A DNA stretch of 64,000 bases from Poecilobothrus nobilitatus (lineage: Eukaryota > Arthropoda > Insecta > Diptera > Dolichopodidae). Below are positions 42,061-53,471 of this stretch, piece after piece. Location of the stretch: assembly GCA_947095535.1 (NCBI GenBank), contig OX352772.1, forward strand, positions 164,400,615 to 164,464,614. Reading direction: 5' to 3'. Both the position numbers and the translations under genes were made by a program. The first letter of the stretch is position 1, and the number at the start of each line of letters is the position of its first letter. The notes under the pieces are model-generated. The model was not told where the DNA came from, made no database searches, and saw only the letters and a program-made list of their open reading frames with translations.

Positions 42061-42289
42061 GATGATGATCGTAAAAAAATGTTTCAATTTAGATTCAAAT
42101 AAAAATATAATAATAAAAGAATTTAAACATAAAAATAAATGTCTTTTATTTTTATCTTATGTTTGTAAAATAGATACCATTTAACCTATCTCTGAATTAT
42201 TTTTATTCCATACAAAAATAAAAGAAATAAAAAAAACAAAAAAAATAAATATAAATGCATATCAAGAATAAAGAGTAGATCTTTAGTTT

Positions 42290-43805
42290 AATCAGTTCAG
42301 TGCGCCTATTATTTAAACTTCAGTTATACATCACTGATGGATCTCTAACAGTAGTCTTGTCATAAATGGTTTCACACAGCTGTTCCTCTTCTGTTTGGAC
42401 TTCATTTCATAGGATCGCATAGGATCCATCCAAATATAGTTTTTTCCGCAAGTAGATTGCCATTGGCCCTATGTTGTAAAGCCTGCTAGCATAATGTGGG
42501 AATAGCAGTCGGCCCCAAGCAATATATCAATTTTTGATGGCTTATAATATTCTTGATCCGCCAATTCTCCACCGTCTTAATCGGGTTGTGTAATTTCTTT
42601 ATCTGGTAATGTGTTAGTGATCTTTTTTACCAGCAATCCCACAACAGTTGTCTGGTATGAACCTGAAACTGACTGTAATGTTACATTCAGCTGTGCCTTT
42701 GATTTTTCAATGTTGTTCCCTCCGACTCCATGAATTTGCACGTCGATTTTTTCCTTAGGTAAGTGCAATTGTTGTGCCATCTCTTCTGTGATGAAGGAAA
42801 ATTGTGAACCAGGGTCAATAAGTGCGCGCGCAATTAGATTGTGACCTGATGGTGCAACCATTGTAACTAGTGCGGCTGGTAAAAATGTGGTTGTATGATT
42901 CTTGTGATGCGTTACATGAATACAGCTTCCAACGTTAGAAAGTGATTTTCGAGAAACGTTTCCAAATCTTGCCACGATGGAAGTTCCTTTCCCTGGCTCA
43001 TCGCTTGCTGCCATAGTTGGTGGGTTGTAGAGGGCAACTTCTGCCCTCTACAGCCTTCCACTTCGATTCCTAAGTTTTGTATCGCCAACAAACATTCATT
43101 TGTTTTGTTTAGTATCGCTCGAATTTCTTGCGGTATCTCCTGTTGTATGATTTTTTGCGAAAACAATCTTTTTAGATGGTTATTTAGTAAACTTCGCTTC
43201 TTTTCATAGCGCTCTTTCAAGGTGTTCAAGTTGGCCTATAATTTTTGTCAGTGATTTGGAAGTGCCGCAACAGGTGTACTGGGTCTCCTGTCAGATGCAT
43301 CTTCAGATATTGCAATTTTTGGGCAAGACCCAATCCATGGTTGTCGTGAATTAAAGATCGAAACAGACCGTGAGACGACGGCCAATTCAAGTAATCGCCA
43401 TCGAACTTTTCTAACGTGATCTTCGGCAAATAGACATGACTTTGCACAACTGCCTTTTCGGTCGTGGCTTCGGTAAATGATATGTCGACTCCTTGCAAAT
43501 TATCTGAAACCTACTCGTGAACTTTAAAATATGAGTCGCTCAGTGTATCATGCCTCTTTTAGCAACTCCTTTCCCTTATCTGACTGCGAGTACTGTAGTA
43601 ATTCCATGTGGGTGTTGGTGAGCTCTGTCCACATCTTTTCGAGTTCCTTTAGGAATTGCCGGAAAAAGCATTTTTCTCTGGGCTGTGCTGTTTGTTTTTC
43701 AAATCTCGTCACCATGGCCTCGAACAATGCAACTCTTGATTTTTGAAACTTTAATAATTTGTCCATGTTGGAAATATCTTTCTGCTTTTCACTTTGCTTG
43801 GTCAT
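42290..43805 (-). mobile_element. BEL/Pao LTR retrotransposon fragment: gag and aspartic protease
   Basis: The minus strand encodes a gag beginning MTKQSEKQKDISNMDK (43805-43548), then a typical Pao gag segment with LEKFDGDYLNW (43226-43498) and a coiled part (42912-43229). The retropepsin follows, with ARALIDPGSQFSFIT holding the catalytic D-x-G (42577-43014), and Pao-type protease tail sequence with KIDILLGAD to about 42350. Reverse transcriptase and integrase are absent. Several frameshifts. No LTR or primer-binding site could be identified upstream (43806-44560). Confidence 0.85.
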
Positions 43806-45532
43806 TTAACAAATTGGTGGAACAACTAATGAATATTGTGCTAAACTTATAGATGTTCACGTTATATGAACGTTGTATGACTGGTGTTTTACGCTTATTT
43901 ATCTTATTCAAATTTATTAACAAACTATATAAATTTATTATCTTATAAATTTATATATTAAGAGAAAGTATGAATTGTGTGATTATATAATTAGTGAATT
44001 TGATAGAAAGTTTTTAATTTGTATATGTAGATTTGCAATATATTGTAATGTAATAATATAATTTAAGATAATGTAACAAAATGTAATAAATGGTAGTATA
44101 TGATGTGCAGACGTGCAGTAATCTCGTTGTATTTGTTGTTGAGTTTTAACAAATAGCTAAATAGGTATAGTTTAGTTTTAAAATTTTGTTACTTCAAGGC
44201 AACTGTAAATGTGTGGAAAATTTGAATTTTTTCTTGTGCTGGCCCTTTTTGTTTATGAATGTTAAATATACCGTTACTTATATCGTTATTTCCAAAACGC
44301 TAATATAATATAAATTAGATATATTGTTAATTACGTTTAAAAGTATGTCAGACTTTATTGATAATGGTTTCTATATAATTCGTTTGGTTTTCTGTATATA
44401 TAGAATTCAAAATTTTACACTGTTGCATGTACTTTATGTTGATGATTCAGTTTGAATCAATTTAATCAATGAATGTGATTGTGAATTTTTTGAAGGTGCG
44501 TTTTGTTAGTAATTAAAAAAATTGGAATGGACTTACTTTGCTTGTAGAATCCCCCTGTTGCGTTTTACCGAAAGTACGATTTTAAAAAACTAAAAACTCC
44601 TTTTTTTAATTAATTATGATTACTTTTAGTTTGTCACCGTTCTTTAATATTCTCTTTTTTTTTAACAAAAAACATGCACAAGATAGTTTTTCAGTTTTTC
44701 TTCACACTTCCACTTTTATAGATTTTAATTCATAGATCAAAAAAAGCTAATATAGTCAATATTTTATTTTTTATATCGGGTTTTTCTTTATTCTTTTTTA
44801 ATAGTCCTTCGAGCCCAAAATGATTTTCACAAAGTTTAAAAAATATTTTGGATATAAAAAAAATAAAAACACCAATTTTTCAAAATAATTCAAGTTCAAT
44901 TAAATATCAATTTTATTATATATAAAAAAAAGTATCAATTAATTATCAATTTTATTATATATAAAAAAAAGTATCTATTACTAATGATATCAAAAATGTT
45001 TAATATGTCTTTAAATTACTTTATTACTTTTATTATAAATAACATTCTTTTTAAAAGGGGCGTTTTTTCAAAACTACATAAAATAATAATTTCAGTTGTC
45101 AGAAATTGATTTTTTATTATTTAAATCTTAAGTAATAATGATAAAAACATAAAATTATTTTTTTTTGAAAGTGGTAGTGCCTTAAAAATGACTTAAAAAT
45201 TTTTCAAGTCATTTAAAAACAAAAAAAAAATAAGACTAAAAAGCAGGCGGTTTTTCAAAACTTCACAACATACACTTTCAAAATTTTTGCAAAACTTCAT
45301 AAAACGGAAAATTTTTTCAAAACTCTATAAAACAGACAAATTTTTGTAAAACTTCATAAAAAGTAACAATAATAACAAAATATTAAAAATTTTTTCGATA
45401 TTTTTAAAAGTATTTATGGAATATATGCAGTTTCAAAATTTAAGTTTTTATACATCATTTTCTTCTTCTTCATAAATTAAACCTATTGGATCGTTTACTT
45501 CCTCCTCTTCTCGGTGGGAATTATTTAATATG
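43806..45532. other. AT-rich stretch without recognisable gene
   Basis: It may contain the 5' LTR of the BEL/Pao element, but no TG...CA boundaries or second LTR are visible. At about 44900-44990 a 36-base unit (ATATATAAAAAAAAGTATC) occurs twice in tandem. From 45050 to 45370 the phrase TTTTTCAAAACTTCATAAAA recurs four or five times. Confidence 0.6.
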
Positions 45533-47090
45533 TCATGAAAATATGTCATAAAATTCAGCAGCATCTGCAGGTATTACAAAATATTTTATAAGTTTCTTGA
45601 CATCTTCACTTTTATCTTTCGAGACTCTATTAATTTTATCTAAAACTTTCGAGTTGGACATATAATTTAAAGAGCATCCTTTTTTTAATACATCGTATTT
45701 AACCAAGGCTCCTGTATATGTAGTTCCAATTGAAACAGATATCACTCTTTCTTTTTTCTCATAAAATATTATGCGACAACTAGATAATTTAAATGCCATT
45801 TTTAATTTTAGAATTTTTTTTGCTTCTTCTTGTAAACCGTAAAACCCAAAATCTTTATTTGCAGATAAAACTTCTCCCGTTTTGTTTAATATTTTCTATA
45901 TTCACTTGGAGATAAAATTTCTTCCCGTTTCCTATAATCAAGCTCAACTCTTCCAAATACTCTATCCGGGGCATAAAACCATGTCCTCTTATTGGGAAAA
46001 AGTGTTTAATTGAATAAAAACTTTTACTCGTTTTTACATATTTCATTAAACAAGCAAGTAAAATTGTATTCTTATTCTGGCTTGTGGCAGAATCAGAGAA
46101 AAGGTGTAATACATATTTTCGTTTAGTTGCCAACATTTCCTTATGAAGGTCTTTAAGAAAATTATGACACACGAAGCGACTTCTTTTGCACCTCTTCCAG
46201 ACTCAGGTTCTAGCTATGTATAGTGTTTTATATTTTCACGATTCTGCGAAGCACGATGTATCATAATCGTTAAGTTGTAGAACCATACCTCTCTACTGTA
46301 AAAAATTTCACTAATAGATAATTTTGGTAACGCTTCAAAAATTCGAGTGTACATTTTTTGAATATTTAACTCTAGAGGTAAATAATATCTTCCTGTTTTA
46401 CGGCGACTATAGTGACTTTCGCGACATTTATATTTTTTCATATTTTCTTTAATAAGTTCGGACATTTTTAAAATCTTCAGATGTTGAACGATCTCCACCT
46501 CGTCGTTCTTCAGGTAATTCACCAGTATGTAGTACATATTTTCCTATCAAAGAAAAACGGTACGACGAAATCCTATAAGTTGTAATAACACGAAATAAAA
46601 TGAATGAAATTTTATTTATTAATAAAATTTAAAGAATGGCGGAATATGAACTTATACTACAAATAGCTACCTATAATAATATGTATATTATCAATGTATG
46701 TATTTAAACTACTAACTTTATAAGGCATATTTCGCCAATAAAGTTTTTCTAAAATTCCATTCCATTTTTCTAAAATCTAAGTGATAAAAAATGTAATATT
46801 AGGTACCTGTTATATTTTGGAACAACTTTGAACAAACTAGAACTGTTTTCCCGTTTCTCATTCTTACATTATAATTGGTAGCTACAGCTTTTGTTTTATT
46901 TGAATTTTCTTTCTTTTTTGGGTAAGTTACATTTAAATACTCGACAATAAATTTATCCTGTTCAATTTTCTTAGGTTTGGAATTGCAGTATGTCGAAATA
47001 CTATATATAAAATGTAAAATTCACTATAAATTTAAGAATTTTTTTTTAATTGATTTGACTTACATTCCGCATCATCCAGCGTTCATGTTA
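45533..47090 (-). pseudogene. DDE-like transposase-derived gene with introns, broken
   Basis: Minus-strand pieces are about 47002-46815 (DKFIVEYLNVTYPKKK, VLVCSKLFQN), 46537-46214 (YYLPLELNIQKMYTRI), 46172-45855 (HLFSDSATSQNKN, HFFPIRGHGFMPR) and 45799-45533. The order C-K-x-F-x-N...YLPL...SDS-x-QNKN...RGH-x-F-MP resembles a repeat protein family abundant in insect genomes that is thought to be a DDE transposase derivative. An intron of 63 bases (47001-47063, GTAAGT...ATATAG) is visible, and a second is likely between 46800 and 46585. Frame breaks near 45827 and 46180. Confidence 0.6.
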
Positions 47091-47239
47091 ACGTATTATC
47101 GTTCATTATTATTTTAATAAATAACATACATACATATGTATTTATAGATATGTTTAATAATTTAATTAATATGATTAATTAAATAAATTATTACACTAAT
47201 TTATTTAGAACTTAATACTGGACTAATTCACAGACTCTA

Positions 47240-47770
47240 CTGAATGAATAATCAAACAAAAGTAATTTTTTTTCAATATTCTAGTATTTTTGCTATTGAA
47301 AAATAACGGTGTATTTTATGGCATGATTTTACATGTGCTTCCAAATTATTACAAAAACATAAAAATCGAGAAAAAAAATCATAAACAAATAATATTTTTA
47401 ATAGAAAAGCAATATCAGAAATCAAATTTATGGTCGTCATTTTATGAAGTTTTGCAAAAACTTTCGTTTTTTAAATAGCTATAACTTGCAAGATACTTAG
47501 TTTAGACAAATTTTATTGACGCCCAACGAAAGAGGAACGGCGAATTATGTGGAATACATACATATATCATATATTCAAGCAATGTTCTTACCATAAAAGC
47601 AATATTAGAAAATCATACTTATGAATCAGTTTTCCAAAACTTAATAAAATCGTAATTTTATGAAGTTTTGCAAAAACTTTCGTTTTTCAAATGGCTATAA
47701 CTTTTAAAATACTTAGTTAGTTTTAAAAGAACGCCAAACGAAAGAGGAGTTGCGAATTATGCTGACTACA
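47240..47770. repeat. Imperfect repeat of about 200 bases, two copies
   Basis: The phrase TTTTATGAAGTTTTGCAAAA followed by ACTTTCGTTTTT and AACGAAAGAGGA is found at about 47440-47545 and again at 47655-47760. No gene. The second copy abuts the mariner-like element. Confidence 0.7.
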
Positions 47771-47772
47771 TA

Positions 47773-48958
47773 TAAGGTGTTCAAAATTGAGGTATCATTT
47801 TAATTTTAATAACTTTTTTTTTGAAATATTAAATATATTTATATTTGAATTTATTACAAATAGGTTCCGGTTAATAATGAAAAATTATGTCGGCCAAGTG
47901 GCCCCCTCTACTACTTCGGCAGGCTTCCAATCTTTTACCAAAATTCTGAATCACGTTGTTCAATAAACTGTAAACTCAATGGTTGAAATCTGCTCGATAA
48001 TGTTGTTTTTAAGCTCTTGAATTGTTGTGGGATTATTGCTGTACACTTTCGATTTCACAAAACCCCACAAAAAAAATCCAACGGTGTCAAATCGCACGAT
48101 CTTGGTGGCCACATCACTCCTCCTCTACGAGAAATAATGTGGTCTTCGAACTTTTCCTTCAAAAGATCCATTGTTTCTCTTGCTGTGTGGCAAGCGGCAC
48201 CGTCCTGTTGAAACCACATATTCTCTACGTCCAAATCATCAATTTCCCACCACAAAAAGCTTCGGCTCATCTCCCTGTATTGATTTCCATTGACCGTAAT
48301 CGCATTTTTATTTGCGTTTCCAAAAAAATATGGTCCAATGATTCCTCCTGACCACAAACCACACCAAACCGTAACTTTTTGTGGATGTACTGGTTGCTCT
48401 AAGATAACCCTTGGATTCTCTTCACCCCAAATGCGGCAATTCTGTTTATTGACGTAGCTATTGAGCTGGAAATGAGCTTCGTCGGTGAAGATTATTTTGT
48501 TAAAAAAATTCTCATTTTCTTCTTGTTTTTCGATTGCCCAAGAAATGAATTGCCGACGTAATGCATGGTCAGTTGGTTTTAATTCTTGCGTCAGCTGGAT
48601 CTTATAAGCCTTTAAATGGAGATCACGATGCAAAATGTTGAACAATGTGGATGATTTGATGTTTAATTGCTGCGAACGATGACGAATGGAAGTTTTTGGA
48701 TCTTCTTCAACACTTCTGCTCACAGCTGCTACATTCTCGGTTGAACGACCACTACGTTGATAAATGTTGTGTTGAAAACTTTTACCATTTTCAAAAAATG
48801 TTGTAATAACAAAAACACGTTGTTCCTTCGTGTAACGTTCCATATTAACTAACCGGAATGTATTTAGAATATACCTAAAGAAACCTCGTATAAAAATTCC
48901 AGGTAGAAAAAAAATGGCGGCAAAATCAAAATGATACCTCAATTTTGAACCCCCTTTA
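47773..48958 (-). mobile_element. Mariner-like (Tc1/mariner superfamily) transposon, 1.19 kb
   Basis: Imperfect terminal inverted repeats, with TTCAAAATTGAGGTATCATT at the left and its inverse at the right, inside TA dinucleotides (47771-47772, 48959-48960). One transposase gene fills the inside. Confidence 0.88.
47900..48843 (-). pseudogene. Mariner-like transposase, frameshifted near the C-terminus
   Basis: Starts MERYTKEQRVFVITTFFENG at 48843, which I prefer to the upstream ATG at 48942 because homology begins there. The helix-turn-helix region contains GRSTENVAAVSRSVEEDP. Catalytic acids are D in IIFTDEAHF, D in WFQQDGAACH and D in SCDLTPLDFF, with 36 residues between the last two. The frame breaks after FFCGVL in an A/T run at about 48070; the remaining C-terminal codons (IQELKNNII) follow in another frame to about 47940. 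The enzyme would cut and paste at TA. Confidence 0.85.
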
Positions 48959-49492
48959 TATAGGTCAATTTTGGAAAAAAGTCATTTTATTGGGTTTTGA
49001 AAAACCTATTTAATCTTTCTTTGGCGGTAACTCGGTAGCGATTAAAATTTAAAAAATTAAAAATTAGAGTAATAATTTTAAACTAACTGAAAAAATTCTA
49101 TTAACACTATAATCATATAGTTCTTTATGTAATATAGTTCACGCGCCGTCACTGGCACCTCTATTTACATTTCAATATTATCTTATTATAAGTTTTGTAA
49201 ATAGTTTTTTTTTATTATCGATAACAGTTGTAATTTTGGTAAATTAGAATTTAAGAAGCAAGTAAAAGAAATGTATGAAATTTATATAATAATGAAAGAG
49301 AAAGAAAAATATGTAAGATCGTATGATCATTAATAGCTGTAAAACAAAATTTTAAGGTTAATGTAAATTATAAAAAATTAAATAGAGTTTTATTAAAATA
49401 TTAATTTGTACCATAAACCACACTGCATTGAAATTTGAATTTTTTGAAAGAAAAAATTAAAAGATGTAATTAAAATTACATATTTTAATTTT
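48959..49492. other. AT-rich stretch, nothing recognised
   Basis: No open frame of interest and no repeat match to other parts of the window could be seen. Confidence 0.5.
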
Positions 49493-49857
49493 TTAGCACA
49501 TTTCCAAAAAAAATTTAAAAAAATGTGCGTATTAATTTCACTCTGTAGTGATTGTAGTTACTCAGTGAAAACAGAATTTTTCATGATTTTTATTTTTTCA
49601 TAACTCCGGAACATTTTTAGATAAGGACTTGAATTTTTGAGGTAGGAAATAATTTTTGACTTAGTATAAGTTTTCTTAGAAATTTTTTTTGTACCATCCC
49701 CTGTTTAGAAGCTATTACGCCTCAAAAATTGAAAATTTGCTATTTTTAGACATCTGTAACTGAGGCACGTGTACAAATTTTCCAAAGATCGACCAAAGAT
49801 AAATGAAAGACATAAAAATTAAAGCTCCAGTAAAATATTATTAGGTGTGTTAACGGT
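49493..49857 (-). mobile_element. Family X noncoding repeat, fragment
   Basis: Begins TTAGCACATTTCCAAAAA and carries CATAACTCCGGAAC, ATTACGCCTCAAAAATTGAA and ATAAAAATTAAAGCTCCAGT. It is the inverse of the element at 28412-29690. It is cut at 49857 by the start of element E. Confidence 0.6.
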
Positions 49858-50640
49858 AGTTAGAATATGGCGGTTCCGCCTGGAGGAGCGGTGTCTATAC
49901 TATATTGTTGAAATTTAATATGTGTCTATATATACTATATTGTTGGAAAATTTTTAATGTGGATTTGTGGATTTCACTGTGAAGGCGCTTTTATTGTACA
50001 AAGTTTTTGTCTTGAACAACTTTTGATATTGATTTTAAAGTTTGGTTTGAATACAGAATTATCGTTAAAAAAAAAGTGTTGAATAATAACCTAATAAAAT
50101 TGATGTAAAGCTTATATGGAAAATTAAAGAGTTTTAAAAGCAACAATACATAGTTTTAAAGCTTTAAAATATTGTTTAAATACGGAATTATTGTTGTAAA
50201 AAATTGTTTTGAATAATAAACTTAGTACTCCCTGAACTTGATTTAAAGTTTAAGTTTGGTCTGAATACAGAATTATTGTTGAAAAAATTGCCTTGAATAA
50301 TAAACTTAGTATCTGTATCTGCTAAGCCTGATTCAAAGTTTAAGCTGGTATACTTTGAATACAAAATTATTGAAAAAAAAATTGTCTTGAATAACAAACT
50401 TAGTACCTAATAAAATTTATTTAAAGTTTATATGGAAAATTAAAAAATTCTAAAAGTAATAATACATAGTTAGAAAGTTTTAAAATACTATCTAAATACG
50501 GAGTTATTGTTGAAAACCATTTTTTTAAATAATAAACTTGATATCTACTAAACTTAATTTAAAGTTTATATAAAAAATTAAATGTTAGTTTATTATTTAG
50601 TTCAAGTTTGAATTTTATGATAAATTGTAATTTAAAAGTG
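49858..50640 (+). repeat. Terminal/subterminal repeat region of element E
   Basis: After the terminal phrase come at least five imperfect copies of a unit of about 90-120 bases containing GAATACAGAATTATTGTTGA, CTTGAATAATAAACTTAGTA and TAAAGTTTATATGGAAAATT. Similar in style to the ends of B but different in sequence. Confidence 0.6.
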
Positions 50641-53461
50641 GTTTTGAAAAATTTTTTATATGGTTAATATTATAACATAACATCTACACCTAGAAAAGTG
50701 TGAGTAAAATAAAAACAAAACAAAAAAATATTTATGCAAGAGATTTTAATGTGCACCTGTATTATTAATAATTAAATAATATTTTGTTTATATCTGAAAT
50801 ATATTTGTTATGTTCTTAATAATTACTAATTCCTTACTCATTTTTTCTTTTATTATTTACATTTTATTTTTATTCCACTAATAAATTTAGTTTTGAGCAA
50901 GTGAGGTTAAATAAATCAAATAAAACCCAAATAATGAAAAAAATATGTTTTTATTAATACAAATTTTGCACTGTATAAACACAATTAAAAACTTTATAAA
51001 TAATAAAGGCAATAAAAATTCTCATTAACAAAAATACAAAATTGGAAAATTAAAAATGTTATTAAATTTTATAAAAATTCTATTTCTATTTCTAATTTTT
51101 TTTCTTTTACTCTCAATAACAACTGGAATTTATTTTGCCTCAACATTGTACGTGATAGAGTGCGTTCATTAAAATGTCACATCTGTCATATTGAATCTGT
51201 TTTGAACCGAATAATCTACAATCTATTATCTTTCTTAATTTTCATTGTTTTCTACTTTAATCTCTTTGAAATTGATTCTCAACCTCAAGAAAAACTCAAG
51301 CTTATTTATTTTTACTCAATTTTTTTTATATTTTACTTTAATTTACGTAGTTGACATAGGTGAGAAGATAATCAATATCAAAACTTTAAAAAACACAAAC
51401 TTATTTATTTTCACTCAATTTTTTTCTTTTTTATATTTTACGGGCGTCATATGCAGGTAATCAATATAGTATATTAATAATCAAAATAATCAGCATCAAT
51501 ATCAACATAAATATTATTTTTAGTTTTCAATATAGTATAATAATCAAAATAATCAATATCAATATAAATATTATTTTTAGTTTTTCTGATATACACTCGT
51601 ATTTTCTAACTTGTAATATTTATATTATTCTGGTTAAGGAGATAGTAGTAATAATATGCACGTTCTAGGACTGTCAAATGACGTCACATCAAATTTGACA
51701 GTTGATTAGTTTTAAAGGTATTACGTAATAGAAATTGGGGGTGGTATAATGGAATTGAATTTTCGTTTCTGAAAGTGAATGAAAACGATGGTCTCAGCGT
51801 AGAACTTGGGTTAGCTGCAGAAGATGGAGCTAGAAGCTGGAGTATTAATAAAAATAAAATAAAAATACTTGAAGTTTAGCTTTCGTTAACCGTTATCAAT
51901 GTGAATATGTGAAGATCTCATATAGTTTTTTTGTTTTCATATACTGTACATTCAAATACGATAAAAATTCTTCTGTGGACGAATAGAAGATTCATATTAA
52001 CACATTATTGAAAAAATTATGGATTTGATTAATTTAAAAAGAAGACAAACAAATTTTTAATTATTTTTTTTAGGAAATTTTATTACAGAATAAAGTTTTT
52101 TATTATATAGATAACATGAAAACTTTTCAATGTTTTGAGAATAATTTTTAAATGTTTCAGAAAAACTATTTACAGTCAAATGTTTTCTTGTATAATTCTC
52201 CACACATTTTTTACACATTCTACGTGAATAATCATTGTGATTCGTACCAAGAATCAAATATTGTAAATTATCTTTTCATTATCAAATATCTCTTGTGCTC
52301 TTCTTTTCAACTTGTTTATACTATCTATTGATGCTTGTTTCACACATACAAATCTTCACAACATCTCACAATTTATATTATACATGGAGCTTTTTATGAC
52401 TCTTTTCTTATGAAAAAATTTATTACACTAAAACGAAAATTTTTCATACACACTTACTTCTACAAGTTTATAAGTGAATTGTTGCTGAAAACAAGTACAA
52501 AGCTTTTGGAACCTGAAAAAATGTTTATAGTTTATTTTTTAATTAATAGTCTTATAGTTGTGAGAGATTAAAAAAAAAAAGGAAGAATACAGTTGCCTTT
52601 GTCAACTCTTAGATACCCGTACGAACCGTTAGTATGTTCACAGCCTGTCACTCTGCTTACAATATTATTTTTTTAATATTTTAGTATTTTAAAATAATTT
52701 GGGTGAATTTTATAATTTCTACTACTATGGGTTGTACATATATTCAAACTATATGTTTATATGAACATTCTTCAAAAGCAGATTCTAACCTTCCACATAA
52801 CGATTATCAATCCAAAACTTTTTCAAATATTCTATAGTACCATTTAATACTAAGCGGTAAATGTATATTAAATTTACTTAGTACAAAATAATAAATATAA
52901 TTTTAAATATTATATTATATTATATTTAAATATTCCATTGACAGAATAATTTCTTATCAGTACAATAAAATACATATATGTATGTAAATACGGCGCTATA
53001 TAATATACATATAAACTCTTATCATTCATTCACTAGTGACATATACGATATGTAAATAAACATGATATTATATAAGTATGTATATATATCAATATCATAT
53101 AAATAAAAATTCTTCAAGCAACCGTTATGTTGTTTATTTATTTACATTTTTTTGTACTACGCATTATATCCTGAACAATTTCAAATTATCGAGTAAAACA
53201 AATGCAAAAAATTTGTTGAAGAAATTTGTTAGAAAATTTGAAAAAATCAAGTAACACTTTCGTCAATTATAAAGTAACCCTATATTATTAAAAAAAGTTG
53301 TTAACAGAAATAAGAGTATAATGTTGAAGCTTTAATTTTTGTGTATTACTTCAAAAAAATGTTAACAGGTGTTCAAGTTACAGGTGTTTAAAAATAGGAA
53401 ATTTTCAGTTTTTGACCCCTTACAGCTCCTAAACGGGGGGTGATACAAAAAAAATTTGTGA
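50200..53461. repeat. 3.26-kb tandem duplication, copy 1
   Basis: Nearly identical to 53472-56670. No gene with recognisable homology. Short frames, such as 52057-52257 (minus, 66 residues with MCKKCVENY), are the same in both copies only because the duplication is young. The region includes part of the E subterminal repeats, an AT-rich middle and a fragment of repeat family X at its end. Confidence 0.9.
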
Positions 53462-53471
53462 AATGACTCAT

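Noticed and set aside
43850..44560. A complete LTR for the BEL/Pao element
   Set aside because: No second copy, no TG...CA ends and no primer-binding site could be identified.
48843..48942. 33 extra residues at the start of the mariner-like transposase
   Set aside because: They are encoded by the terminal inverted repeat and leader; transposase similarity starts at MERYTKEQ.
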